From Aurifilum marmelostoma (Eukaryota > Ascomycota > Sordariomycetes > Diaporthales > Cryphonectriaceae): a stretch of 64,000 bases of DNA. Position 1 is the stretch's first letter. Each line of letters begins with the position of its first letter. A program made the position numbers and the translations under genes. This document shows, one piece after another, positions 23,518-34,315 of the stretch. The notes beneath the pieces were generated by a model, which was given only the letters and a program-made list of their open reading frames with translations, was not told where the DNA came from and did no database searches. Where the stretch lies: assembly GCA_027559495.1 (NCBI GenBank), contig JAMXSV010000029.1:682001-746000 (forward strand), in the 5' to 3' direction.

Positions 23518-25365
23518 CTACTGCAGTATAATATAACTCGTCCCGTGCGGCCCAATCCCACTCCCCGCCACCAGACGCCCTCCCTCGAAGCTCCAGCTCA
23601 CGTTCCCCCACGGCTGCGAGGCAATCCCCGACACATTCACCCCGCCCGGCATCTCAATCTCCATATCCACCGCCGCCGTCGTCTCGTTGCCCGGGTTCAC
23701 CACCCCCACGAGAACCTTTCCCCCACCACCACCAGCACCACCGCCGTCCCCCACCGCCCAGTACGCCACGTCCAGGCTCCCCAGCCCGCTCCGCCCGTCG
23801 CTCACCAGCACCGGGTTCGCCCCCGTCAGGAAGTCCACCACAGGCGAGACCGTCACCACGCGCGCCAGGAGGCTCGAGGCGTTGCCCAGCGCCGCCGAGG
23901 GCGGGTAGATCCACGCCAGCCGGCCCTTTGCGCCGTGGTTGAAGGCCAGCAGGTCCATGGCCCACGCCTCCTGCGGGGTGGGCTCGCGCGACCAGTAGGT
24001 GTTGCCCGAGAAGGCCTGCGGCACGGCCCATATGGGCTTCCTCGTGACCGCGCCCCCGCCGATCCACGAGGCGTAGCGCCTAAAGTCCTCGACGCGCTGC
24101 GCCACGTTGAGCAGGTTGAAGTTGCCCACGCAGTTGTCGCACCCGCAGTCGCCGTACGTGCGGTTGACGGGCGTGTTCCAGGCCGTGGAGAAGGTCCAGT
24201 TGATGCCCACCGGGTACGCGTCCTCCATGATGATGTCTGCGCCGGCCGAGTACTCCCCGAAGTAGTAGTTCTGGCAGTTGAGCACCAGGGCGGTGGGGTG
24301 GTAGGGGTCCAGCGAGGCGAGGAGGGCCCGCGCGTCCGTGGTCGAGTTGAAGGTGTACCCCCACCCGTCGGGCTCGTCGGCCGTGTAGTATGTGAGCAGC
24401 GAGGGGTGGTCCCTGACGAGGGGCACCTGTGCCGCCACCGAGGTGAGGTTCTGGTACGAGTTGCGCATGTCGTACTGCCACAGGAGGTCGATGCCGTCCA
24501 TCTCGTCAATGGTGTAGGTCATGTCCGTGTCGGTAAAGTCCGTCACCGGGTTGAGCGCGTTGAAGCCCAGGTCTCTGTAGGTCGTCGGCTCGCCCGGGAT
24601 GTCGAACCAGCCGCCGTAGTCGCCATAGTAGCCATAGGGGAAGTAGGGTTTGAAGAGGTTGTCCGTGTTGTTGCTGCGGTAGAGGATGGAGCTGTACAGC
24701 CTGTCGATCTTGATCACGCTGCCGTTGGCCTTGTCGGGCAGGTACAGGAGCTCGGACGAGGCAGAGTAGTTGCCCCCGGACGAGGTGCTGCCCTGGAGGA
24801 GGACCGGGTAGGGGGTGGTGGTGGGCGTCAGCAGCTGGCTCACGTTGAACTGGACCAGGTTGTCGGTGGTGTTGACGCCGACGCTTGCTGATCCGATGTC
24901 GATGCCCCCCACCGTGAGCGTGAAGCTGAGGGCGTCTGCAGAGGACGACGACGACGAGTTGCTGCTCGAGCCTGACCCCAGATAAGGAGCGCCATGGTAA
25001 TAGGAGAGCGCAGCGTCGACAATAAGCTCAGCGGTGGACTCACTCCCGACGTAGATGCTGTGCCGAGGCGTGACTTGGACATCGAGCAGTGGGCTGTTTG
25101 ACGCCTCGGGCTGGACCATCCAGCCGCCCGGGATGATCTGCGCGGATCTGAATTTGGGTGATTGATTCAGCAGTCAGTCAGTCAGTCAGTCAGTCAGTCA
25201 GTCGAGCAAAAAAGTAGAATACCCTCTCTCAAGAGTGAATGCTGCTCACCCATTGTAGACCTTGCCACACCAGGTATCCTGCGCCTCAACCGTCCTCCAG
25301 AGCAGCACGATGCCGGGGAGGACGGCAGAGAGCCAGGATGACGACGCTGGGCGGTGAGGCAACAT
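23518..25365 (-). CDS. Secreted glycoside-hydrolase-like protein
   Basis: Two exons, 25365-25250 and 25147-23518, join AAT GG|A TCC in phase to give 581 aa. The first exon supplies MLPHRPASSSWLSAVLPG and a hydrophobic run ending near VEAQ, a signal peptide. The mature start DTWCGKVYNG is followed by a beta-sandwich-like N-terminal part (to about 190), then a region that reads as a TIM-barrel glycosidase. HPSLLTYYTADEPDG, with Glu297 as candidate acid/base, resembles the DEP motif of clan-A-type and GH2-like barrels. A C-terminal beta-rich stretch ends the protein, and more than a dozen Asn-X-Ser/Thr sites are present. I cannot assign a GH family or substrate. It faces GH47 tail to tail. The single intron carries a CAGT microsatellite. 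Confidence 0.85.
25171..25202 (+). repeat. (CAGT)8 microsatellite inside an intron
   Basis: Eight perfect CAGT units within the 102-base intron (25148-25249) of the GH-like gene, 23 bases from the 3' splice site on the minus strand. Length change here could alter splicing efficiency. Confidence 0.95.
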
Positions 25366-26290
25366 GCTTGCGACGGCTCAAAAAGACTCTCTGGGCTGTG
25401 GACGAATGGTGTCAATGCCGTCCTGCACGATGAGTTTCGAGGTGCGGTCGAGGAGAAGCACACCCTCCCAAAATGAATGGGGGATGATGAATCAACCCAG
25501 ACAGTGATACTATCTAGTGGTGGTGGTATTAATTTCCCCTGTCCTAGATAGTGACGCAGCCTTCTGGAAAAAAGGAGCCAGGCACCGGGCGATCAATCTT
25601 AACGTTGCATTGTGTGGGGTCGAGGTGTGGCGCATACATGTCCACCCTTTTCTCCTCACCCGGGCAGAAATAGGAAGGTGTGGAATTATACATGACAGTA
25701 TAACGCATCCCAGCCAATGACCTAATTCATGTTTGCAGTAATGAAGAAACGGGATACATTTGTTGAGGTAATCATCTGTGTTGAGAAAAGGAGAAGTTGG
25801 ATATAATGGATGATATTAGACGGTGACAATCATCGAAAGCTACCACCATAGTACTGGAATTAACCGTCATGGTTCCGGCATGGGCGTCAGGTAGGATCAG
25901 ATGCGCTCACTGGCCATAAAGTATCAGCTAAATGATAATAAAAATTTCATCGTCACTGTGATATGTAACAAGCCTGACCGCCTGTGCCGTCTTGGACTGA
26001 GTCTTCACGTAGATATCACATGAAACACTGCCAAATAAAGGACCCCTTCTGACCAACTTTCCGGTCCCACACCGGCCTCGAATCCTCAATTATTCTCCAA
26101 GTTACAGACAGAGTTGAACCGCAACAACATCGAGTCTAAAACGGGAGCAACATGCTGACAGACCACAACCTCTTCTCCCCTGTCTGGTTGGCCAGTTTTG
26201 ACTTTGACCATGCAAGAGATGTCTTTCCTGTTCCCTGCTCAAAGCTAACCGCTGGGATGTGCTCCGCGCAGTCGGGCCACCGTGTCCCCG
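25366..26290. other. Intergenic region upstream of the GH-like gene
   Basis: AT-richer sequence with no supportable frame. It must contain the promoter of the minus-strand GH-like gene. From about 26.1 kb the sequence passes into the accessory island. Confidence 0.45.
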
Positions 26291-26494
26291 TCAAAGTAGC
26301 ACCCCGTGCAGCACCACCGTGTTGGTGTGGCGGGCGCAGCGGGTCTTGGAGAGCACCCAGAGGCAGGCGGCCCGGAGCTGCCGGAAGCCGATGACCACGT
26401 CGCGCGCGTGTCGGCTCACCTGGCTAAAGGCGAGCAGGGCCGAGACGTCCATGTGCTTGCAGATTTCCTGCATGACTTCGACTGAGAACTTCAT
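26291..26494 (-). pseudogene. F-box domain fragment
   Basis: A short minus-strand frame of 67 aa starts with MKFSVEVMQEICKHMD, then VSALLAFSQVSRHARDVV, which fits the F-box pattern (a helix with a Leu/Val core, then an acidic-hydrophobic 'L..F..VSR..R' stretch). F-box proteins bind Skp1 and select targets for SCF ubiquitin ligases. Nothing downstream resembles the repeats or C-terminal domain of a full F-box protein, and the frame stops after about 35 further residues, so it may be a decayed copy, a tiny gene, or the first exon of a gene I cannot complete. I favour a relic. It borders the set of accessory genes. Confidence 0.4.
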
Positions 26495-27439
26495 GCCCCC
26501 CAGTGCTGTCCTGGCGCCGGGGTCCGGGTGACGGCGTGCTGGGGAGGGGCTCGGAGATGGTCATTTCTGGGACGTCGTCCGGGGCATGTGCCACCAGTGA
26601 GGTCCCATCGCGGTGTGCGGTCATATCCTGCCACCCGGACAACCTTCTCCATCACTTCCTCGGTGCTATTCCTAAGACTGTGACGACGGAGGCGAGCATG
26701 AGACATTGTGGACCGCGTCTTCATTGGATCAAGCTGGAACTGTGTAGGGAGAAATGTGGAAGGAGGAAGAAAGAAGAGAAAAGAGAAAGAGTGGTGGAAG
26801 GCTCAACGGCTTGCTGATGCATAAGGAAGAGGAGGGCAAACCCAGCCACAGTGGAGAATCCAGTGTCGTTTCTCGACAAAAAGTCTTGCTTTTTGTGTCA
26901 CCATACCTCGCTGGCCTCTCCGCTCGCGCTGCTCAGAGTCACCGGTGCTCACGTCGCACCATGACGCTGGGCGCGTATATCTTTATGTCAGATGGAATAC
27001 GCACTCTTCACGTTTTAGGTATACGCAGCTAATTGCGGGAACCTAATAATTCGTTACTATTCACCTCCGCTTCCCTCAGGATGCTACCACGTCGCGGACC
27101 GGCGTGTCTGCTATCGCACGAGAGGGTAAGAAGAACGGAAAGAAGAACGACGTCGTTGCACTACGTGCCCTGCCTGGCATGCCCAAACTACCCATATTCT
27201 GCGTCATGTACCCATGTCCCACTGGCTCTGAAATATGGAAGGCCCCTTGCCTCTGTGCTCCTTTCGGTATTCTTCTTGCCTCTATCAATCAACCCCTTCA
27301 GGTCGACCCAGTGATTCTTTTCAGCTTCAGGTGCTGCACTGAACTTGGCTACCCAATACTGAGGATCACTGTTTGTTTGGCGAGAAACCACACCGATGCC
27401 TTGCTGACACCGCTTCCACACTCTGTCGATGACACCATC
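26495..27439. other. Intergenic region, no gene seen
   Basis: About 950 bases on the downstream side of the 583-aa gene. Frames on both strands are short and overlapping. A purine-rich block lies at 26745-26800. Confidence 0.4.
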
Positions 27440-29191
27440 CTAACCGTCAGAAGTTTCGACCTTGTTCTCTTTGGCCTCTTGATCATGCTGAGAGTGACGT
27501 GCCTGCATACAAGCGCGAGCGGTGCGGCGAATGATCAGATGGCGGACTTCGTAGATCTTGGCTTCTGTGAGCTCCTCCAGAAAGTGGTGGCCGAGGTGTA
27601 GCAGAGAAAGCGCATGGCAGACAGCGTGAATGCTAGATTCAGAGGCGTGCCAGACTCGCTGGACGGCCTTGTTGTTCATGACTGTGTTATTGTTGATGGA
27701 GTTAGGATATGCGGTCTTGATCTGGGCCATAGCGTCGGCCTGGAGCGCTCTGCCTTCGCCTTCTCCGCTGCCGTGTGGGTTGTAAAGTGTGATTCGACCA
27801 AACTTGGGCACTCCACTCTGAACTTTTGTGACCTGGATGTCAGTGGCAAACCAGATCTTATTGTAGCTATTGTAGCATCCAATGCCAACAACAGTGCCTG
27901 GACCAGTAATGGCGGGTCTGGCATCACTGGGCAAGATGACCAAAAGTCGCGTCGGCAACGCCGGCCCAAGAAGATGCATGGCAATACCCATCGCCTTGGC
28001 GGTCATGTCTTTGAACCGCTCAGGAAACCAGTCCATCTCGTTGACTTCGAGGTTCTGGCCTAAGAGGGGCCCCCAGACGTCTGAGGGTCGGGTTACCACA
28101 AGAGAAGTGCCGCTGGGACTCTTCAAGTCGACAGTTGAGTTCTCGTATACATTCCAGCCACTGACAGACCCGGCGATTTGAGAAAGGGCCCAGTTTTCAC
28201 TGTCATGGGCGAGGTTGATGCTACTCTCTGCGTCGACTGGTCTCGGTAGTCCACAATCTTTGCGGAAAGCGTCGAGTGCCCGTGTGAACGTCTGCGGGCT
28301 GAAGTCTGACTTGAAACGCTGGATGCCAGCCTTATTCTCGGTGAAAGGCCGGATGAGCTTCACAAGCGCTCTGAAGAAGCCAGTGCGCTTAGGGTCTCGG
28401 CTGTCAGTATCGACGAGGGTCTTGACCAAGACCTTCTCTAAGTCCAACTCGATGTAGAGATAATCGCTGTTTGAGAGTTCACTGAGAGGGAGAAGCAAGG
28501 TCACCTCTGGACCATAGAGTTCGATCAGTGGACGAATGATCCGGCGATACTTTTCACATTTCATGACGGTGTCCAGTGCTTCCAAATACTGAGGAGCGTG
28601 AACCGTCCCAGTGGGTGATACCGCGTCACCCAGGCGGTCAAGCAGGTATGCAGGGCTGTTGAGAATGTTGAGCAAGCCATATGCATCTTGATGGGCCCTC
28701 TCATAGATCTCTGTGAATGTGTCGCTGCTGGTGCCGAACGTGAGGCTGCCATAATCGCCGAAAATTACATGCTCCCACTGTTCTCGAAATAATGAACGAG
28801 TCTCATCGGTGACCTCGTCTTGGCCACTCATCCTCTCAGCAAGAGCAGGGAGGGCATCCCTCGGGGCTTGATCCACTGAATTCAGAGCGGTCATCTTCAT
28901 GGTGACGTTCGTAGCAGCATGGGTGAGTGCGGTCGTGAGTCCCTCGGTCGCCGTGTTGAGCTCCTCGTACAGGGTACCGGCAGTGCGCTCGGCCTCGGAG
29001 AGCTCGGACAGCTTCTGCTGACACGCATCGACCTCTCGACGCTTGCGCTGGAGTTCGTCGTCCATCTCCTCCCTCTTGCGTTTGGCGGTGGCAAGCCCGT
29101 CGGCGGCCTGCTGGATAGCCTGCTGGTGCTTGTTGAGTTCGGCCAGTGCAGAAGTGCAGGCACTGATGCTGTCTTGGATGTGGCCAGACAT
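27440..29191 (-). CDS. Coiled-coil protein, possibly with a decayed Ulp1/C48-like C-terminal fold
   Basis: Single frame of 583 aa, ATG at 29191, stop at 27440. Residues about 15-75 are charged, rich in Lys, Glu, Gln and Arg with heptad spacing (ELQRKRREVDACQQKL), a likely coiled coil. The middle part is helical in composition and has no motif I know. From about 410 the order is LLVILPSD, then NKIWFATDIQ, then RITLYNPHG, then IHAVCHALSLLHLG. That order mirrors Ulp1/C48 proteases (P-x-n, H-W, Y-D-S-L, D-C-G) but the catalytic His and Asp are replaced and the Cys context differs, so if related it is inactive. This is a weak inference; otherwise the protein is unrecognised. Codon use is less GC-biased than the neighbouring glycosidases. 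Confidence 0.7.
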   Translation of the reverse strand: MSGHIQDSISACTSALAELNKHQQAIQQAADGLATAKRKREEMDDELQRKRREVDACQQKLSELSEAERTAGTLYEELNTATEGLTTALTHAATNVTMKMTALNSVDQAPRDALPALAERMSGQDEVTDETRSLFREQWEHVIFGDYGSLTFGTSSDTFTEIYERAHQDAYGLLNILNSPAYLLDRLGDAVSPTGTVHAPQYLEALDTVMKCEKYRRIIRPLIELYGPEVTLLLPLSELSNSDYLYIELDLEKVLVKTLVDTDSRDPKRTGFFRALVKLIRPFTENKAGIQRFKSDFSPQTFTRALDAFRKDCGLPRPVDAESSINLAHDSENWALSQIAGSVSGWNVYENSTVDLKSPSGTSLVVTRPSDVWGPLLGQNLEVNEMDWFPERFKDMTAKAMGIAMHLLGPALPTRLLVILPSDARPAITGPGTVVGIGCYNSYNKIWFATDIQVTKVQSGVPKFGRITLYNPHGSGEGEGRALQADAMAQIKTAYPNSINNNTVMNNKAVQRVWHASESSIHAVCHALSLLHLGHHFLEELTEAKIYEVRHLIIRRTARACMQARHSQHDQEAKENKVETSDG

Positions 29192-29851
29192 GGCGATGGC
29201 GGTGATGTCGGTTTACGCTGAGAAGGAAAGGCCAACCCGCTGCCGAACCGATGCGAGTATCTGGAATCGCTGTGACGGAGGGGTGATAGATGGTCAGAGA
29301 TACTGCAATGGAATCAGATGGCAGTCGAAATGGATCGCGACGTACGATATGGTCCCAGCCTGCTGCTCTCTAGTGTTGATAAAGATCGACCTCGAGTTGA
29401 CGAAACCATGAAGCGGATGTCTTGTAATGACGGCCGTTTCAAGATATGATTGATGTACCTTGCTTAGTAGTGACTTCTGCTGTGGGGGGAAAGGGGGGCT
29501 AGGGTGCTGGTGTTATTGTGTGTGTCCACTCCAGACACGAACGCGAAAGGAGCAGTAAAAACGCGTCACGACCTCAGCCTTGTGAGCCCGCAGCCTTGCC
29601 TCGCACTCGGAAAACAAAAGCTCAGATCCAATCTCCCTATCGACGTCTCTCCCTACAGACCCTCTGCAAACCTCTTATCCCCCTCCACGTAAACATCAAT
29701 TCATACCTGGCAACATTTGTGTCGAGCTTTTAGCAGGCACATTATGCTTGGGCTCCCGAGATCCTCCCGGTAATACAACTCCTTCAAGTTGCTCTCGTCT
29801 CCATAAAAGGGCCGCTGTATCCCTGGCTCACCCATTTCGCCATGCCCTAGC
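29192..29851. other. Upstream region of the 583-aa gene
   Basis: Contains the probable promoter of the minus-strand gene. A further minus-strand stretch at 29701-29851 may be a frame-shifted continuation of the dehydrogenase relic described next. No other gene seen. Confidence 0.4.
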
Positions 29852-30028
29852 TCATCGAAAGCACTTGTCCCAGTCCGAGACGTCAACACTGAGGAATGTG
29901 GTGAAGCCCGGCGGCACAGTAACGACGGGTGGCTGGAGGTCGATAGTGAAGACGTGCCATTTCTTGACGGCGAGGTGGTTGATAAGAGCTAGGCTGGTGC
30001 CACTGCTGCCGCGTGTGATGATGGCCAC
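29852..30028 (-). pseudogene. Short-chain dehydrogenase/reductase relic
   Basis: On the minus strand 58 codons from 30028 to a TGA at 29852 read like the N-terminal Rossmann half of a classical short-chain dehydrogenase. They run VAIITRGSSGTSLALINHL, then WHVFTIDLQPP, and end with LSVDVSDWD. Classical members have TGGSSGIG-type glycine loops and a DVSDW/DVTD acidic motif at these spacings. Here the glycine loop is damaged (Arg and Thr/Ser in place of Gly, Ile and Gly), there is no usable start codon, and the frame stops. A further minus-strand frame at 29701-29889 contains ESNLKELYY, which could be the shifted continuation (family members have a similar N-L-K-V-x-x-V-N-L segment). The active-site Tyr-x-x-x-Lys part is absent. 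I read this as a decayed gene copy. Confidence 0.5.
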
Positions 30029-30829
30029 GCAGGCTGGATCTGGTGGTTTGATGGTTGCACAAACACCAAGAAGAAAGAAAGAGAGGAAGAAAGAAAAGAC
30101 AAAGAAAAGACACAGAAAAAAGAACGCAGCAGTCTAGGCTGTCGACACAGGCTCCGGGATTTCAACTTCAAAAACCAACCACAATGATGATACATCAAGA
30201 TCAGGCTTTGCGAGGACCATCAAGCAAGAGGAAATACAGAAACTTTTTTTTTTTTCTTCTTTGCTCTGGTGACAATGCCATGCCCCGGCTGGAATCTTGT
30301 CACTTGCAAAGGCAAAGGCCGGCCGTTCGGGTGGCCAGCAATGGATGGTTGTATTCTCCAATATCGACGATGGAACCCTTTGGGAAGCCTAGTACAGTAT
30401 CTGACAACATGCGGGAACATTGTGTCCCGAGCGAGATGGTATTCTTCGACCCAAAAATCACCCAACACGATTCCGGCAGCGTCTTCAATCCACACGACGG
30501 CCGGGCCGTGGTAGGTTCTGCAGGTTGGTCGTACTGTAGCTGCAAAGCGGCTAATGTCGACTTCTGATTGGCGCGCCGTACTTACAGCTGCAATATCTAG
30601 CTTCTATAAATAGGGCTATGCCAGGTATGAATAATAGTCAGGATATTTCCCCTTGAACATTCAACTCCAGACTCTCCCAGGAACGTCGATATCCTCTGGG
30701 CCAAAAGGTCTCGACGCCCAACGTATTGGCATATACCTGAACAGTCTTGGTTCTCTATCCGCAGCAAACCCCAATTTTCAATCCTCTCATTCACTTCATC
30801 ACCGGCTCCCAGTATCGAAAAATCTCAAC
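30029..30829. other. Region upstream of the HET gene
   Basis: Mixed frames on both strands between 30220 and 30560 look partly protein-like but none can be joined to a gene; it may be more decayed coding sequence. The HET promoter lies in the last 230 bases. Confidence 0.35.
30605..30612 (+). promoter_or_regulatory. TATA box of the HET-domain gene
   Basis: TATAAATA, 218 bases before the chosen HET start. Assigned by position and sequence only. Confidence 0.5.
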
Positions 30830-32971
30830 ATGGGTGTTTGCCCAAGGTGTCTAACGGCGATACGGGATCTAGGTCCCCATGATGGGCCCAGAAGAGAAAA
30901 CATTGGATCGGAACTCAAGATCACACTACCCAAGTATTGCGCCAAGGAGGTGCTCGACTGTTGGATTTGCACTAAATTCTCCGAGTGGCTGGAAAGTGAG
31001 GATGAGACAGCCTTGGCCGAATGGCACGCCAAAGGGCTCGAGGTGGAATACTCTGGTGTCGCGCGTATCAGCGTAGAAAACATGCCGCAAGCAGATGCTC
31101 TGCCGCCTTTCTTTATAAGCATATTTCCCCAAAGTCATAACAAGGATAATGGCTGCCTTATCGAGTTGAATTTTGTTTCTTCCCAAGGTGAGAACCGCCT
31201 TGCGTCGTATAATTACTTTCTCCCCTGCAGAACAGCAAAGTACTAACGCCAGTGTCCTATGTATAAAGTGCACTCGCCCGCTGCATCCGGACGTTCAAGC
31301 AGCTCCAGGGCCGACCTGGAGCTTCTCGGAAAGTGGCTTCATGAATGCTCCACCAGCCACAAGAGGTGCAGACAGGACGCCCAAGCCTGGTTCCCCACTC
31401 GTTTGCTCTACCTCGGATCACAAGCCGGCGATGTCAGACTTATTATCACCAGCGAGAACCCTCCTGATAGCCCTTACATGACGTTGAGCCACCGGTGGAC
31501 CAGCCAAAGGTACACAAAGCTGGAATCGTCTACGATGGCACAGCTGCAGGGGACTGTCGATGTCATACACCTACCGCAAGTCTTTCAGGATGCCATCAAG
31601 ATCGCTCGTCATCTTGGTATCCACTACCTCTGGATCGATTCGCTGTGCATCAAGCAGGATAAAGGCGATCTTACGGATTGGCTGAAAGAGTCGAAGACGA
31701 TGGATCGGATCTACGGGTTCGCTCATCTCAATATCTCGGCCACCTGGTCAGTTGAAGCTGGCGACCGTCTACTGGGAAAGAGCTCCTGGGCTTCTAAGCT
31801 CCCCTCGCAGATCGAATTAGACTTCGCGCACCTGTCGCGAAAGTACTTTGTGGTCGACGGAAACCTCTGGGATGACGAGGTTGACAACGGCCCCCTGAAC
31901 GACCGGGGATGGGTTTTCCAGGAGCGCTATCTAGCTAAAAGGGTGGCTCATTTCGGTCAGACCCAACTGGCCTGGGAATGCAGAGAATGGCGAGCGTTGG
32001 AGATGTTCCCGGGCGGTTTACCCCGATGGCTAGGTGCATCCGAAACGAAACCCGAGTGTCCTATGGCCACGACAGAACCGACATCAAGGCCCAGCAAGCT
32101 CGCTGGTTCGGAATTCGCTGAAGAGTGGCAGCGTCTACTAGACGACTACTGCCGGTGCGAACTTACGTTCCCGAGAGATAAGCTCATCGCGCTGGAGAGT
32201 ATCGCGGGACGTATAATGACGTCCCGGCCAGGCGACACCTACCTGGCGGGAGTATGGAAGAGCACCGCGTTGTACGACCTAGCTTGGTATCGGGACGGGT
32301 TTGACCGCGAGCAGTTTCCCATCGCCAAGACGTGTGACCGGGCTCCCAGCTGGTCTTGGGCATCTGTGGATGGACGTATACAATTTCCACTGGTCCACGA
32401 GTTCTTCCCGGAGGTCCACGAGTGCTACGCTGATGTGAAGGGCTTGTCCGGCCGTGATATGGCCATGAGCAACGAACTCCTGACCACGGGCACAATCCAA
32501 CTCGAAGGCATCTGCCTACCACTAAGCCTTCAGTGGTCGGGAGACAACGACATAATCGGCTTTTCCGTGCCGGGATCTCAATTCTCTACCACGAAGGGTC
32601 CCCTCAAGTCGGCGATTTACCTCGAGTGCGCCACGGAGGCCGCCTGCAGCCTATCCTCTTCAGGGAAACTGCTGCTTGTGCCGCTCTTCGCCATGTCTAG
32701 GTCTATATACGGCATCGTTCTGCAGAAAGTATACGGACTTGGTGAACATCGGCGGATCGGTGCAGTCGATATCGCGCGAACGGCTACCAAAGAGATCGAC
32801 CCGGAGGAGAGAAACGATAGGAATATATTCCGAGGAAAACAACAGCCGCAAGCAGCAGCCCATGGGGACGCCCTTGAAGGATTGGACGAGGTATGGAGTA
32901 GGACTGCTGCAATGTTCATAATCTCCCTTCAAAAGCGGAAACCTCCTTTTCGTCAAGTCAATATTTCCTAA
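30830..32971 (+). CDS. HET-domain protein (heterokaryon incompatibility)
   Basis: HET domains trigger incompatibility cell death when fungi of different genotype fuse. Two exons, 30830-31187 and 31269-32971, give 686 aa. The ATG was chosen because it has A at -3 (TCAACATG), begins the Cys-rich MGVCPRC segment and lies downstream of a TATA box; the frame is open farther up but lacks another convincing start. The intron starts GTGAGA, has a TACTAAC branch site at 31241-31247 and uses an AAG acceptor; the closer CAG is only 5 bases from the branch and out of frame. The HET domain (about 189-350) shows YMTLSHRW, LWIDSLCIKQD and RGWVFQERYLA, the three usual blocks. The Cys pairs at the N-terminus (CPRC, CWIC) might bind metal. 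The C-terminal half has no recognised domain. No NACHT or WD repeats follow, so this is a stand-alone HET protein. Confidence 0.88.
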
Positions 32972-34045
32972 GTTTAGTGTAGAGTGCGGGGCCCTGGAAA
33001 ACAGATGAAAGGAGAATTGAATCAGGTCAACAGTGCTCTGGCGATCAGGTCTTAGGTGTGTTGACGAAATCTGATCATGTCCAGAATGCATCTGTGCAAA
33101 GTCTGGTCTCAGATGGGATGTGGTGCTAGTTGTAGCCGAGGTGGCGATCCCATTTCAGGCCTCTTGGCTCTGTCAAATCACGGAGGTTTGTGATTTGTTA
33201 AGATGGTTATTGACCATGCGCAGCTCTGAGTACAATAAGAGAAGGAAATGGATGATCAAGAAATAATAATCGAAGGAAAAATAGGCCCAAAAGTTGAACA
33301 TGGGAGCCGAGCAAATCGAGGTGAGGGGGTAGGCTGCGAAGTAGGGGCCCTCTTAGGGGAGGAGGAAAAAAGGCAGAAAAGAAGGGACAAGAAGAGGCAA
33401 AGAAGGGAAGAGAGGAATAGGGGAGGGAAGAGACTATAGTTGAAGCTATCTATAGTCTATATTAGTAACAAATGACTCCCGCAACCGGAGTAAGCTTCCT
33501 ACGGAGGCTCACAGTATTCCCCATTCTCATACAGAGTATTGCGGACGATACACTCTATATAAGCACCGTGGACTTTCAGACTGATAGTAATCCTTGCCAA
33601 CAGGCTCCTTTGTTACGCTACTATTTGTTCATCAGAACTCACCACAGTCAAGTCATTTTTGTGTAGGAAAGCCTACAGCCAAAGTGGCTTCACGGAGACA
33701 AGCCTGAAGCTTACCCAGCGGACTTCATTTCAAAGAAGCAAGCACTACGTCTACTTGAGTATGTCAGGGAACACGGGAGAATGGTCCTCTTGCAATTGTA
33801 CGACAGCTCAAGACCTATCCACCTATGCACACTAACAATCGCGTAACCACGACACCGCTTTGTTTCTTCTACATACAAGCATTTCAATCCAACATCACTA
33901 TGCTAATGACCTGCACCGTGGACCGACATTCCATACATCTTCGTATAACCAGGGTCCAGGTACAACAATATTGGCCCTTCACTCAACCAGCTTCTTCCTC
34001 CACCGCCCTTGGTTCGGCTGAGCAGCAGCGCATATGGGATTGTGA
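32972..34045. other. Intergenic region
   Basis: AT-rich, with a purine-rich block (33240-33440) whose frame encodes only Lys/Arg/Glu. No gene that I can support. Confidence 0.45.
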
Positions 34046-34315
34046 CTAGGCAGTAAGTGCTCGGCGCGGGCGGGAAATCGTTGGGAGGTCCTCTGCTTGG
34101 GGTTCCTCGGCTAGAATAACGGGAGGGATTTCTGTCAGCTGATCCTTAGGGGGCAGCACTACTTCTGGCAATGCTCGAGACTCACCCGGTCGTGAGATGG
34201 GCAGCAAAGGGTTTGTGGCCCTCCTCTGAAGGCATTGTTTGATCGCAAACAGGGCTGGTGGTACCGCAAGCAGGACACCAGCGACGCCAGTGATGACAGT
34301 GACTTGGATCTCCAT
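34046..34315 (-). CDS. Small single-span membrane protein, unidentified
   Basis: An 89-aa minus-strand frame with ATG at 34315. Residues about 6-26 (VITGVAGVLLAVPPALFAI) form one hydrophobic span, followed by a basic stop-transfer-like KQCLQRR and a Pro/Glu-rich, probably disordered tail. It has no Cys pattern or known domain. It lies alone between the HET and Clr5-ankyrin genes. The membrane-like N-terminus makes it more than a chance frame, but expression evidence would be decisive. Confidence 0.4.
   Translation of the reverse strand: MEIQVTVITGVAGVLLAVPPALFAIKQCLQRRATNPLLPISRPGESRALPEVVLPPKDQLTEIPPVILAEEPQAEDLPTISRPRRALTA

Noticed and set aside
23428..24891. 487-codon plus-strand frame across the GH-like gene
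   Set aside because: Pro/Arg/Val-rich shadow; the minus-strand frame has signal peptide, intron and glycosidase-like motif.
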